Shown: one piece after another, positions 38,733 to 47,947 of the stretch
How the letters are laid out: the number at the start of each line of letters is the position of its first letter
Numbering within the stretch: the stretch's first letter is position 1
NCBI RefSeq assembly: GCF_014649955.1
Contig: NZ_BMUA01000002.1
Location: 434,001-498,000, forward strand
Source: Streptomyces violascens
Lineage (GTDB): Bacteria; Actinomycetota; Actinomycetes; Streptomycetales; Streptomycetaceae
DNA length: 64,000 bases
Direction of reading: 5' to 3'
The notes under the pieces: model-generated
Databases searched by the model: none
What the model was told of the DNA's origin: nothing
Seen by the model: only the letters and a program-made list of their open reading frames with translations
Made by a program: the position numbers and the translations under genes

Positions 38733-39800
38733 TCACCCTGCCGTCGTCGGCAGGGTGGCGAGCACGTGCGCTGCCTCGGTCATCACGCGGGTGATCAGTT
38801 CCTCGCAGCTCGGGAGGTCCTCGATCAGCCCGGCCACCTGGCCCGAGGCCATCACGCCGAGATCGGTGCGGCCCTCGACCATCGACGCCCTCAGCAGCAT
38901 CGGAGTGTTGGCCGCCAGCAGCGTCTGGCTCCAGGTCAGGTTCTTGCCGTGCTTCATCGCCAGGCCGTCCCTGACCATGTGGGCCCAGGTCAGGCCGGAG
39001 ATCTTCCGGAAGCCCGCCGCCCGGCGCACCGCCTGCGCCAGCGCCCTGACGCGGCCGGCTCCCTCCAGCGATGCGACGAGTTCCGTACGGAGCATGCGGT
39101 GCGGTAGTCCGTCCACGGCCGTCGTCACGGTGATGTCCTTGACCGTGGCTGACAGGTACTTCGCCTTCACCGCGTCCGGGACCGTGGAGTCGGAGGTCAG
39201 CAGGAAGCGGGTGCCCATCGCCACGCCCGCCGCGCCATAGGCGAGCGCGGCCACCAGGCCCCGGCCGTCGTGGAAGCCGCCTGCCGCGATCACCGGAATG
39301 TCGACCGCGTCCACAACCTGCGGCAGCAGTACGGTAGTTGCCACCTCTCCCGTGTGGCCGCCGCCCTCGCCGCCCTGCACGATCACCGCGTCCGCGCCCC
39401 ACGCCGCGACCTTCTCGGCATGCCGCCGCGCGCCGATGGAGGGGATCACGACGACGCCCGCGTCCTTCAGCTCGGCGATGAGCTCGCGCGAGGGGGCCAG
39501 CGCGAACGACGCCACGCGCACGCCCTCGTCGATGATGATCCGGACCCGCTCGCGGGCGTCGGCGGCATCGGCCCGCAGATTGACCCCGAACGGCTCCTCC
39601 GTACGGGACTTGACCTCTCGCACCGCCCGCCCCAACTGCTCGGTCGTCATCGTGGCGGAGGCGAGGATGCCCAGCGCGCCCGCGTTCGCCGTCGCCGAGA
39701 CCAGGCGCGGGCCCGCGACCCAGCCCATGCCGGTCTGCACGATCGGATGCCGGACGCCGACCAGCTTCGTCAGCGCCGTTTCCAGGCGAGGAGTCGTCAC
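38733..39800 (-). CDS. ipdC: IpdC-like flavin oxidoreductase (nitronate monooxygenase fold)
   Basis: A 355-residue TIM-barrel flavoprotein often annotated as nitronate monooxygenase. Features are RHPIVQTGMGWVAGPRLVSATANAGALGILA, the FMN region IVQGGEGGGHTG, IPVIAAGGFHDGRGL and GAAGVAMGTRFL. In mycobacteria and Rhodococcus IpdC is an NADH-dependent reductase acting in opening of the steroid C/D rings, encoded next to ipdAB. Here it is the last gene of the echA20-ipdA-ipdB-ipdC operon and overlaps ipdB by 4 bases. Naming depends on that context. Confidence 0.86.
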   Translation of the reverse strand: MTTPRLETALTKLVGVRHPIVQTGMGWVAGPRLVSATANAGALGILASATMTTEQLGRAVREVKSRTEEPFGVNLRADAADARERVRIIIDEGVRVASFALAPSRELIAELKDAGVVVIPSIGARRHAEKVAAWGADAVIVQGGEGGGHTGEVATTVLLPQVVDAVDIPVIAAGGFHDGRGLVAALAYGAAGVAMGTRFLLTSDSTVPDAVKAKYLSATVKDITVTTAVDGLPHRMLRTELVASLEGAGRVRALAQAVRRAAGFRKISGLTWAHMVRDGLAMKHGKNLTWSQTLLAANTPMLLRASMVEGRTDLGVMASGQVAGLIEDLPSCEELITRVMTEAAHVLATLPTTAG

Positions 39801-40539
39801 GGCCCGACCTCGCGGTCGCGCAGGCCGTCCGGGTCGATGACCTCGCGGATGAGACGGAGCTCCTCGGGGGTGGGTTCGCGGGTGTGCGCCACCTCGGCGG
39901 ACATGGTCAGCTCGAACGCCGTCGCCTCTCGCACCTGCTCGACGCTCACCCCCGGGTGCAGCGACACCACCCGCATCGAGTGGTCCGGCGTCGCGAAGTC
40001 GAAGACGCCCAGGTCGCTCACCACGCGCGGGATGCGGTGGTAGCGGGTCGCGGACGGGCCCGCTGCCGCCGCGCTGTCGTAGCCGACCCCGCTGATCATG
40101 TCGACCTTCGGCACGAAGACCCGGGTCGAGTGCTTCGGCACCCAGTAACTCACCGGATTGTTGAGGGTGTTGACGGGGGCGCCCCGTACGCCGAGGAGCT
40201 GGCGGGCGGGCTGCGCCCAGTCGCCGATGCAGGAGATGTTCTGGTTGCCGAACCGGTCGATCTGGCTCGCGCCCATCATCACGTGCCGCCGCCCGCCGGT
40301 GACCATCGCGAGGTGCCGGCGGTACGGAAGCCAGCCCTCGGGTTCGCCGTCGAGGCCGACCAGCATGGCCTCGCCGTCGGTGAGCAGCAGGTCGGGTGAG
40401 AAGGTGCGCCGGGCGAGCCGGGCGCCGACCGACGGGATGAGGCCCATCGGGCTCGCGAGGACCTCCCCGTTGTCGCGCCAGGCCTCGGCACAGGCGATCA
40501 CGCAGTACTCGGCGCGGGACACCCGCACGGTGCCGGTCG

Positions 40540-40543
<4 letters not shown>
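39797..40543 (-). CDS. ipdB: IpdB-like CoA-transferase fold subunit
   Basis: A 248-residue protein beginning MTTGTVRVSRAEYCVIACAE with WRDNGEVLASPMGLIPSVGARLAR, GRRHVMMGASQIDRFGNQNIS and PRVVSDLGVFDF. These match the beta subunit of type I CoA transferases, but IpdAB is reported to hydrolyse the last carbocyclic ring of steroids (COCHEA-CoA) rather than transfer CoA. The usual CoA-transferase glutamate motif is not obvious (EVLASPMG occupies that region), consistent with a ring hydrolase. It overlaps both ipdA and ipdC by 4 bases. Confidence 0.87.
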
Positions 40544-41378
<835 letters not shown>

Positions 41379-41382
<4 letters not shown>

Positions 41383-42158
41383 TGCGGGGCCTCCTCGGTG
41401 GCCGGTGCGCCGGAGGTGTCGGGTGCTCCGAACGTGTCGCGGACGCGGTCGGCGACGCCGCTGAGGTTGGCCTCGAAGGTGAAGCCCTGCTCGAAGCGGT
41501 AGCTGCGGCGTACGTCGACGGGGTCGATGCCGTTGATGGCGGCCTTGGCGAGCCGGATCAGGGTGCCGTCCTTGCGGGCGATCTCCCGCGCCAACTCCAT
41601 TGCCGCGCAGCGGAGTTCATCACGGGGGACCACCTTCCACACCGAGCCGTGGGCGTGCAGTTCCTGGGCCGTCGCCGTGCGCGAGGTGTAGTACAGGGCG
41701 CGCATGAGGTGCTGCGGGACCAAGCGGGCGAGGTGGGTGGCGGCGCCGAGTGCGCCCCGGTCCAGTTCGGGCAGCCCGAAGACGGCGTCGTCGCTCGCCA
41801 CGATCGCGTCCGCGTTGCCGGCCAGGCCGATGCCGCCGCCCAGGCAGAACCCACCGACCGCCGCGACGACCGGCACCTCGCACTCGTACACGGCGGCGAA
41901 GGCCTCGTAGCAGCCCCGGTTCGCGCCGATGAGGGCACTGTGGCCGGGGTCGCGCTGCATCTCCTTGATGTCGACCCCGGCGTTGAAGCCGCGGCCCTCG
42001 GCGGCGAGCACCACACAGCGGTTCTCGGGGTCGCGGCCTGCCGCGCGGACCGCGTCGGCGAGCTCGTACCAGCCCTTGACGGGAAGGGCGTTGACGGGCG
42101 GGAAGTCGACCGTGACGAGGCACATGCCCTTCTCGGGGCTTGAGGTGGAGACACCCAT
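41379..42158 (-). CDS. echA20: EchA20-like crotonase-family hydrolase
   Basis: A 259-residue crotonase-fold protein: MGVSTSSPEKGMCLVTVDFP, GRGFNAGVDIKEMQRDPGH (oxyanion-hole region), VPVVAAVGGFCLGGGIGLAG and FGLPELDRGALGAATHLARLV. EchA20 in mycobacteria hydrolyses a ring of the HIEC-CoA intermediate in steroid catabolism. ATG at 42158 is preferred over an upstream GTG/ATG because the operator at 42181-42196 would otherwise be coding. It is first in the echA20-ipdABC operon and divergent from two SDR genes. Confidence 0.85.
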
Positions 42159-42180
42159 GGGCGGATCAGCTACCTTTCCA

Positions 42181-42196
42181 CCAAACATTTGTTAGG
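42181..42196. promoter_or_regulatory. KstR2-type operator, site 2
   Basis: CCAAACATTTGTTAGG, a 16-bp dyad in the 68-base gap between echA20 and the SDR gene. Including flanks, ACCAAACA(C/T)TTGTTAGG differs by one base from site 1 (31540-31555, opposite orientation). It would repress both divergent operons. Confidence 0.78.
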
Positions 42197-42226
42197 TCAG
42201 GTGTTGAGTCAGGAAGGTAGCAGCGG

Positions 42227-43003
42227 ATGGAGCTGGCCGGGAAGGCAGTCGTCGTCACCGGTGGCACCCGGGGCGTGGGCGCGGGCATCGCGAAGGCGTT
42301 CCTCGGGGCGGGCGCGGACGTGGTCGTGTGTGCGCGCAGACCGCCGGACGAACCCGTCGAACTCGGCGGCCGCAAGGCCGAGTTCCGCCCCCTCGACCTG
42401 CGCGAACCCGACGGCGTACGGGCCTTCTTCGCCTCGGTGGCCGCGGATTACGGGCGCCTCGATGCGCTGGTCAACAACGCGGGCGGCACCCCGTACCGGC
42501 TGCTCGACGAGGGCGAGGCCGAGCGCCACGCACGTGTCGTCGACCTGAACCTGACGGCCCCGCTGACCGCGTCGCTCGCCGCCCGGCCGCATCTGAGGGC
42601 GGCTCGCGGCTCGGTCGTGATGATCGGCAGCGTGAGCGGGGTGCGGCCGTCGCCGGGTTCGGCCGCGTACGGCGCCGCGAAGGCGGGCCTGGAGAGCCTG
42701 GCCCGCTCGATGGCGGTGGAGTGGGCGCCCGAGGTCCGGGTCAACACCCTGGTCCTCGGGATGGTCCGCACGGAACTGAGCGAGCTGCACTACGGCGACG
42801 CGGAGGGCGTCGCGCGCGTGGGCGCGACCGTGCCGCTCGGCCGGCTCGCCGAGCCGGAGGAGGTGGGGGAGGCGGCGGTCTTCCTGGCCTCGGCGAAGGC
42901 GTCGTACATCAGCGGAGCGTCGCTGCTCGTCCACGGCGGCGGCGAACGCCCGGCGTTCCTGGCCGCGGCAAACGTCAACAAGACCGGAGGGAACGGAAGA
43001 TGA
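42227..43003 (+). CDS. Short-chain dehydrogenase (Rv3549c-like position)
   Basis: A 258-residue SDR. The cofactor motif is VVVTGGTRGVGAGIAKAFL, then VNNAGGTPYRLL, VMIGSVSGVRPSPGSAAYGAAKAG (Ser, Tyr, Lys) and the C-terminal SYISGASLLVHGGGE. It is divergent from echA20 with the operator between, the same place as Rv3549c in the mycobacterial KstR2 cluster. It probably interconverts a hydroxyl and ketone on a C/D-ring CoA intermediate. It overlaps the next SDR gene by 4 bases. Confidence 0.85.
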   Translation: MELAGKAVVVTGGTRGVGAGIAKAFLGAGADVVVCARRPPDEPVELGGRKAEFRPLDLREPDGVRAFFASVAADYGRLDALVNNAGGTPYRLLDEGEAERHARVVDLNLTAPLTASLAARPHLRAARGSVVMIGSVSGVRPSPGSAAYGAAKAGLESLARSMAVEWAPEVRVNTLVLGMVRTELSELHYGDAEGVARVGATVPLGRLAEPEEVGEAAVFLASAKASYISGASLLVHGGGERPAFLAAANVNKTGGNGR

Positions 43004-43953
43004 GCGGTTTGTGCGAGGGGCGGGTCGTGGTCGTGACCGGCGCGGGACGGGGCCTTGGCCGCGCCCATGCGCTGGCGTTCGCCGAGCAGGGGGCGCGGGT
43101 CGTGGTCAACGATCTGGGCGTCGGAGTCGACGGGGAGGGTGTTCCCCGAGGTCTCGGCTCCGCTCGACCAGGGGAGACCCCTGTGGCCGGGCCCGCGCAG
43201 TCCGTGGTGGACGAGATCCAGGCGGCGGGCGGCGAGGCGGTGGCGCACGGCGGGGACATCGCGACGACCCAGGGCGCGGCCTCGCTGATCGCGACGGCGG
43301 TGGACGCGTTCGGGGCGCTGCACACCCTGGTCAACAACGCGGGGTTCCTGCGCGACCGGATGCTGGTCAACCTGGACGAGGACGACTGGGACGCGGTCGT
43401 GCGGGTCCATCTGAAGGGCCACTTCCTGCCGCTGAAGTACGCCGCCGCGTACTGGCGGGCCGAGGCGAAGGCGGGCCGCGAGGTCGCGGCAAGGGTGGTC
43501 AACACCAGCTCCGGAGCAGGTCTTTTGGGCTCTGTCGGGCAGGGGAACTACAGCGCCGCGAAGGCGGGGATCGTGGGGCTCACCCTGGTCGCGGCGGCGG
43601 AGATGGGCCGGTACGGAGTCCAGGTCAACGCGATCGCCCCGGCGGCCCGCACCCGGATGACCGAGGGAACGTTCGCGGAGGCGATGGCGGCGCCGGGGGC
43701 GGTCGGGGCGTTCGACGCGATGGCCCCGGAGAACGTCTCACCCCTCGTGGTGTGGCTGGGCTCGGCGGCGAGCGAGGGCGTCACGGGCCGGGTCTTCGAG
43801 GCGGAGGCGGGCCGCATCACCGTGATGGAGGGCTGGCGCCCGGGCCCGACGAGCGACAAGGGCGCCCGGTGGACCCCGCGCGAGGCGGGCGAGGCAGCAC
43901 TGAAACTCCTGGCGGAGGCGGAGACTCCAGGGGTGGTGTACGGGTCGAGGTAG
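43000..43953 (+). CDS. Short-chain dehydrogenase (Rv3548c-like position) with an unusual insertion
   Basis: A 317-residue SDR: VVVTGAGRGLGRAHALAFAEQGARVVVNDLG, VNNAGFLRDRMLVNLDEDDW, NTSSGAGLLGSVGQGNYSAAKAG and a long C-terminus ending MEGWRPGPTSDKG. This is the MaoC-less type of 3-hydroxyacyl-CoA dehydrogenase-like SDR seen at Rv3548c. About 16 residues (VPRGLGSARPGETPV) between DGEG and AGPAQ look inserted. They are encoded by DNA resembling an intergenic Streptomyces repeat (43140-43182), in frame. It is the second gene of the operon. Confidence 0.85.
   Translation: MSGLCEGRVVVVTGAGRGLGRAHALAFAEQGARVVVNDLGVGVDGEGVPRGLGSARPGETPVAGPAQSVVDEIQAAGGEAVAHGGDIATTQGAASLIATAVDAFGALHTLVNNAGFLRDRMLVNLDEDDWDAVVRVHLKGHFLPLKYAAAYWRAEAKAGREVAARVVNTSSGAGLLGSVGQGNYSAAKAGIVGLTLVAAAEMGRYGVQVNAIAPAARTRMTEGTFAEAMAAPGAVGAFDAMAPENVSPLVVWLGSAASEGVTGRVFEAEAGRITVMEGWRPGPTSDKGARWTPREAGEAALKLLAEAETPGVVYGSR
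43140..43182 (+). repeat. Intergenic-type repeat lying in frame inside an SDR gene
   Basis: The DNA reads TGTTCCCCGAGGTCTCGGCT then CCGCTCGACCAGGGGAGACC. The ends GGTCTC and GAGACC form a 6-bp dyad. Related wording (TCGAGCAGGGGAGACCCC) appears before gltB at 18902-18918. SDR relatives normally have only a short loop here. Confidence 0.5.
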
Positions 43954-44088
43954 GGGCGCGGAAGCGATCTCAGGTTGCACACGCCTTAACCGCTCGTGGC
44001 GCTTGCATTACGCACATGACCGCCTTGGTTAACAGGTAGAAAAATCAACGGAGTTGGCGTTGACGGCCTCCGCTCTACGCGCGTCATC

Positions 44089-44520
44089 ATGGTGCACATG
44101 ACAATCCCCCCACGTTTCGCAGCCCTTGGCGGCGCCTTCGCGGTAGCCGCCGCCCTCCTCGCCGGCCCGGTCGCCGGCAGCGCCTCGGCCGCCCCCACGG
44201 CCACCGCCGTCTCCGCCTCCGTGTCCGTGAAGTCGGTCGGCAACGTCTGTTACTCGGCGCTGCCGTCCCAGGCGCACGACACGATCGGCCTCATCGACCA
44301 GGGCGGCCCGTTCCCGTACCCCAGGGACGGCATCGTCTTCGACAACCGCGAGCACGCGCTCCCGAGCCAGAGCAGCGGCTACTACCACGAGTACACCGTG
44401 ATCACCCCGGGTGCGCCGACGCGCGGCACGCGCCGGATCATCGCGGGTGAGCAGACCCACGAGGACTACTACACCGCCGACCACTACGCCACGTTCAGCC
44501 GGGTCGACTTCGGCTGCTGA
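44089..44520 (+). CDS. Secreted guanyl-specific ribonuclease (RNase Sa type)
   Basis: A 143-residue protein with a signal peptide (FAALGGAFAVAAALLAGPVAGSASA). The mature domain closely follows RNase Sa of Streptomyces: VCYSALPSQAHDTIGLI, GPFPYPRDGIVFDNRE, GYYHEYTVITPGAPTRGTRR, EDYYTADHYATFSRVDFGC. Catalytic residues are the Glu in HEYTV, the Arg in RGTRR and the His in DHYATF; the two cysteines form the single disulfide. It cleaves RNA after guanosine outside the cell. No barstar-like inhibitor gene is seen next to it. ATG 44089 is the longest start; ATG 44098 is equally likely. Confidence 0.93.
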   Translation: MVHMTIPPRFAALGGAFAVAAALLAGPVAGSASAAPTATAVSASVSVKSVGNVCYSALPSQAHDTIGLIDQGGPFPYPRDGIVFDNREHALPSQSSGYYHEYTVITPGAPTRGTRRIIAGEQTHEDYYTADHYATFSRVDFGC

Positions 44521-44546
44521 GCCGGGGGCCGGCCCACCTGTGACGA

Positions 44547-44580
44547 GGCCCGCCCCGCCCCTTCGGGGGCGGGGCGGGCC
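44547..44580 (+). terminator. Perfect stem-loop after the ribonuclease gene
   Basis: GGCCCGCCCCGCCCC (44547-44561) and GGGGCGGGGCGGGCC (44566-44580) form a 15-bp stem with a UUCG tetraloop. It may serve both this gene and the convergent GntR gene. Confidence 0.88.
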
Positions 44581-44638
44581 TTCGTGATGTGCGGGGTGCG
44601 GCTGGGGGGATCCGGAGGGGCCCGGAGGGGGCCCCGCC

Positions 44639-45391
44639 TCACTCCTCCCCCAGCTGCCTCCCCAGCGCACTCGTCGCCACCGAGTTGTGCACCGTGAACG
44701 CCACCGTCCCCGGCAGATAGCGGTCCTCCGACCACTCCACCGGCGTGCCCGCCGGGTCCGTCGAGCGGCGGCGTTCGCGCAGGAGGGCGTGGCCCACCCC
44801 GCAGCCGAGCAGCTGCGCGTCGTCCGCGTCCGCCGGGGCCACGTCGATGGTGTGGTGCGCGTCCGTGAACAGGACGCCGTGCAGCTCCAGTTGGTGGGAG
44901 TGCGACACCTCGTCCACGTCCATCTCCGCCACCAGCAGGCCGATTCGCTCCGGGTACGTCGAGCGCTCCACCATCACCGGCGCGCCGGACAGCGTACGGA
45001 CTCGGCGAACTCTGAACACCCTTGTGCCTGGAGGTAGCTGGAGGTGGTGGGCCTCCTCCTCCGTGGCTTCCGCCGGGTCCACCGCCACCGTCCGGCCGCC
45101 CGGTTCCTCGCCCAGTGAGCGGGCCCAGCGGGCGAACGAGCGCAGCTCCCCGAAGCTCTGCAGTCGAGGCGCGCCGCCAAGGACCACCCGGCGGGCGCCG
45201 CGGCGCGAGGTCACCAGGCCGTCGGCGCGCAACGACGCGAGGGCCTGGCGGACCGTTCCTCTCGACACGCCGTACCGGCGGGCCAGTTCGTCCTCGGCGG
45301 GCAGCCTCGCGCCCGAGCCGTACTCGCCCGCCGCGATGGCGGTCCGCAGATCACCGGCCACTTTCCGGTACAGCGGCGACTTGCTGGACAC
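44639..45391 (-). CDS. GntR/HutC-family regulator with UTRA domain
   Basis: A 250-residue regulator. The N-terminal winged helix is SPLYRKVAGDLRTAIAAGEYGSGARLPAEDELARRYGVSRGTVRQALASLRADGLV. The UTRA ligand domain follows: VFRVRRVRTLSGAPVMVERSTYPE and the C-terminal TPVEWSEDRYLPGTVAF. It starts at GTG 45391 after a GAGGGGG sequence. It is the last gene of the minus-strand ABC-importer operon, and two operator repeats at the operon head (50017-50045) have the form expected for this family, so negative autoregulation is likely. The ligand is probably the transported compound or its phosphate. Confidence 0.9.
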   Translation of the reverse strand: MSSKSPLYRKVAGDLRTAIAAGEYGSGARLPAEDELARRYGVSRGTVRQALASLRADGLVTSRRGARRVVLGGAPRLQSFGELRSFARWARSLGEEPGGRTVAVDPAEATEEEAHHLQLPPGTRVFRVRRVRTLSGAPVMVERSTYPERIGLLVAEMDVDEVSHSHQLELHGVLFTDAHHTIDVAPADADDAQLLGCGVGHALLRERRRSTDPAGTPVEWSEDRYLPGTVAFTVHNSVATSALGRQLGEE

Positions 45392-45402
45392 CCCGGGCCC
45401 CC

Positions 45403-46050
45403 TCAACTGGCAATCATTGAGCGGAGCAAGGTGAGGTCCGCCTCCTCCAGACTAGTCAGCACCGTTCTGCCCGCGGCGGGCGCTATGGGTTCCACCGACG
45501 GAACCGCGAGCACCACGCACCCCGCGGCCTCCGCCGATGCCACGCCCGTCGCCGTGTCCTCGACCGCCACACACCGCGCCGGGTCGGCGCCCAGCGCCGC
45601 GGCCGCCGCCAGGTACGGGTCCGGCGCCGGCTTGGTGCGCTCGGTGTCCTCCGCCCCGTACACCGCGTCGAACCGGTGGCCGTCGAGGGAGGTCGCGACC
45701 CTGCGGACTATCGCGCTCGGTGATGCCGACACCAGTGCGGTCAGCACCCCCGACTCCCGCAACATGCGCAGGAGCTGGAGGGCGCCCGGGCGCGGTTCGG
45801 CGCCGTCCGCCAGGCGTGCTGTGAAGTCCGCGCCCAGTTCCGCCGCCAGTTCCTCGCGCCGGGCGCCCAGCGACACGTGAAGCAGCTCGGCCGTGTCCTC
45901 CACCGAGCGGCCGTACACCGAGCGGCGCTCCTCGCCCACCAGCGCGTGCCCGTAGCGGGCCGCCGCCCTTTCCACGACCTCCACCCAGGCCTCCTCCGTG
46001 TCGACGAGGGTGCCGTCCATGTCGAACAGGACCGCCCGCAGCCCGCTCAC
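45403..46050 (-). CDS. HAD-family phosphatase (beta-phosphoglucomutase-like)
   Basis: A 215-residue HAD hydrolase of subclass I. Motif I is VLFDMDGTLVDTEEAW, motif II LVSASPS, motif III Lys in ERTKPAPDPYL, and motif IV VAVEDTATGVASAEAAG. Cap and size fit phosphoglycolate phosphatase or beta-phosphoglucomutase relatives. It overlaps the ATPase gene by 4 bases and ends 11 bases before gntR, so it belongs to the operon. It may dephosphorylate the imported ligand; phosphonoacetaldehyde hydrolase was considered but not supported by sequence. Confidence 0.87.
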   Translation of the reverse strand: MSGLRAVLFDMDGTLVDTEEAWVEVVERAAARYGHALVGEERRSVYGRSVEDTAELLHVSLGARREELAAELGADFTARLADGAEPRPGALQLLRMLRESGVLTALVSASPSAIVRRVATSLDGHRFDAVYGAEDTERTKPAPDPYLAAAAALGADPARCVAVEDTATGVASAEAAGCVVLAVPSVEPIAPAAGRTVLTSLEEADLTLLRSMIAS

Positions 46051-47096
46051 GCCGCCTCACCGGCCGCGAGCACGGGACGCCGCTGCGGCCGTACGGTGAC
46101 GCTCGCGCCCGCGCCGAACGAGCCGGCGGCGTGCGAGGGCAGGTCGGCCTTGACCTCGGTGCCGTCCGCGAGACGCACGGTCAGGCGGGTGCTCGCGCCG
46201 TGGAAGGAGGAGGACGTCACGGTGTCGGGGCCGCCCTCCGTCACCTCCAGGGCTTCCGGGCGCAGCAGGAACACCGAGCCCGTCGCCGGGCCGTCCACCG
46301 GGAGGCGTACGCCGAGCACCTCGGCGAGGCCGTCGGAGGTCGGCTTGCCCGGGACCCGGTTCATCGTGCCGACGAACGAGGCCACGAACGCGGTCGCCGG
46401 ACGGTCGTACAACTCGGCCGGAGCCGCGCACTGTTCGAGCCGTCCGCCCTTCATCACCGCGACCTTGTCGGCCATCGAGAGGGCCTCCTCCTGGTCGTGG
46501 GTGACGAACACGGTCGTGATGCCGAGCTCCAGCTGGAGGCGCCGGATCTCCTCGCGCAGCTGGACGCGGACCTTGGCGTCCAGGGCGGAGAGCGGCTCGT
46601 CCAGGAGCAGCAGCCGCGGCTGGAGGGCGAGCGCGCGGGCGAGCGCCACGCGCTGTTGCTGGCCGCCCGAGAGCTGGTGCGGGAAGCGGTCGCCGTGCTC
46701 GGGCAGGCCGACCAGTTCCATCAACTCTGCCGCGCGGGCCCGGCGTCGGGGCGCCGGGACCTTGCGCATCTTCATGCCGAAGGCCACGTTGTCGGCCGCG
46801 CTCAGATGCGGGAAGAGGCTGTACGACTGGAAGACCATGCCGGTGTCGCGCCGGTTGGCCGGCACCGGCACGATGTCCTCGCCGTCGAGCAGCACCTCGC
46901 CCGCGTCGGGCCGCTCGAAGCCCGCGAGGACCCGCAGTGCGGTGGTCTTGCCGCAGCCCGACGGGCCGAGCAGCGCCAGGAGTTCACCCGGCGCGACATC
47001 GAGGTCGAGCCCGTCGAGGGCCACGGCGGACCCGAAGGTGCGGCGCAGGCCCCGGATGGTGAGGGCGGTGCCGGTGCGAGGCGGTGCGGTGGTCAT
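46047..47096 (-). CDS. ABC transporter ATP-binding protein (PotA/FbpC type)
   Basis: A 349-residue importer ATPase. It has Walker A LLGPSGCGKTTALR, Q-loop VFQSYSLFPHLSAADNV, signature LSGGQQQRVALARALALQP, Walker B LLLLDEPLSALD and H-loop FVTHDQEEALSMAD. A C-terminal TOBE-like regulatory domain follows. The Q-loop wording is typical of the polyamine/iron/phosphonate importer subfamily. It overlaps both neighbours (4 bases with HAD, 1 base with the permease). Confidence 0.93.
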   Translation of the reverse strand: MTTAPPRTGTALTIRGLRRTFGSAVALDGLDLDVAPGELLALLGPSGCGKTTALRVLAGFERPDAGEVLLDGEDIVPVPANRRDTGMVFQSYSLFPHLSAADNVAFGMKMRKVPAPRRRARAAELMELVGLPEHGDRFPHQLSGGQQQRVALARALALQPRLLLLDEPLSALDAKVRVQLREEIRRLQLELGITTVFVTHDQEEALSMADKVAVMKGGRLEQCAAPAELYDRPATAFVASFVGTMNRVPGKPTSDGLAEVLGVRLPVDGPATGSVFLLRPEALEVTEGGPDTVTSSSFHGASTRLTVRLADGTEVKADLPSHAAGSFGAGASVTVRPQRRPVLAAGEAA

Positions 47097-47947
47097 CAGA
47101 CGGCTTCCTTCTTACGAGACTTGCGGGCGCCACGGGTGCCACGGGTGCGGGCGAGGCCGGTCACCACGAGCAGCAGCCCCCAGGTGAGCAGCAGGCTGAG
47201 CAGCGAAACCGCCACCGACAGCTGGGCGTTGTCGCCGGAGGCCTGCACGATCCACACCGCGAACGGCTGGAATCCGAGCAGCGAGGCCACGGTGAACTCG
47301 CCGAGCACCAGGGCCAGCGCCAGGAACGAGGCATTGAGGAGCGCGGTGCGCAGATTGGGCAGCACGACCGCGAACAGCGCCCGCGGCCAGGACGCGCCCA
47401 GATCGCGGGCCGCCTCCACCAGGGTGCGCACATCGACGGCCCTCAGGCCCGCGTCCAGCGAGCGGTACACGAACGGCAGCGCCATCACGACGTACGCGAA
47501 GACCAGGACCAGGGGGAACGACGGGTTCTGGATCGCCACGAACGTCTGGTACAGCGGGGTCGTGGCGAGATGGTCCGGGCCCCACTTCAGGACCGTGCCC
47601 AGACCCGCGACCAGCGCGACCGGCGGCACCACAAGCGGCAGCGTGCACACCACTTCGAGCACCGCCCGCAGCCGCCCCGAACCGGAGAGCCGCACCGCGA
47701 GCGCGGCCGGCAGTGTCAGGAGCAGGGCGAGCGCGACCGTGCACAGGGCGAGTCCGACCGACCTCAGCAGCGCCGCGGTGAACCCGTCGGCACTGAAGAT
47801 CTGCGTGTACGACTCCAGGGTGAGGCCCTGCCCGGGCACGTCCACCGTGAAGACGAGGGAGGCGAGCAGCGGCACCAGGAAATAGATGCCCGCGATCAGC
47901 AGGACCGCGCCGCGCCACGGGCGCAGGGGATACGTCAGGCGAGCCAT
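47096..47947 (-). CDS. ABC transporter permease (second)
   Basis: A 283-residue inner-membrane permease with about six transmembrane helices. The EAA loop is DVRTLVEAARDLGASWPRALFAVVLPNLRTALLNA, which contacts the ATPase. A basic C-terminal tail (RTRGTRGARKSRKKEAV) follows. It resembles PotC/PhnV-type permeases. It starts MARLTYPLRPW and overlaps the upstream permease by 13 bases. Confidence 0.9.
   Translation of the reverse strand: MARLTYPLRPWRGAVLLIAGIYFLVPLLASLVFTVDVPGQGLTLESYTQIFSADGFTAALLRSVGLALCTVALALLLTLPAALAVRLSGSGRLRAVLEVVCTLPLVVPPVALVAGLGTVLKWGPDHLATTPLYQTFVAIQNPSFPLVLVFAYVVMALPFVYRSLDAGLRAVDVRTLVEAARDLGASWPRALFAVVLPNLRTALLNASFLALALVLGEFTVASLLGFQPFAVWIVQASGDNAQLSVAVSLLSLLLTWGLLLVVTGLARTRGTRGARKSRKKEAV

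Noticed and set aside
45403..46050. Phosphonoacetaldehyde hydrolase (phosphonatase) identity for the HAD protein
   Set aside because: The motif spacing and cap look like beta-phosphoglucomutase/phosphoglycolate phosphatase relatives; no phosphonate transaminase or other phn gene is nearby.
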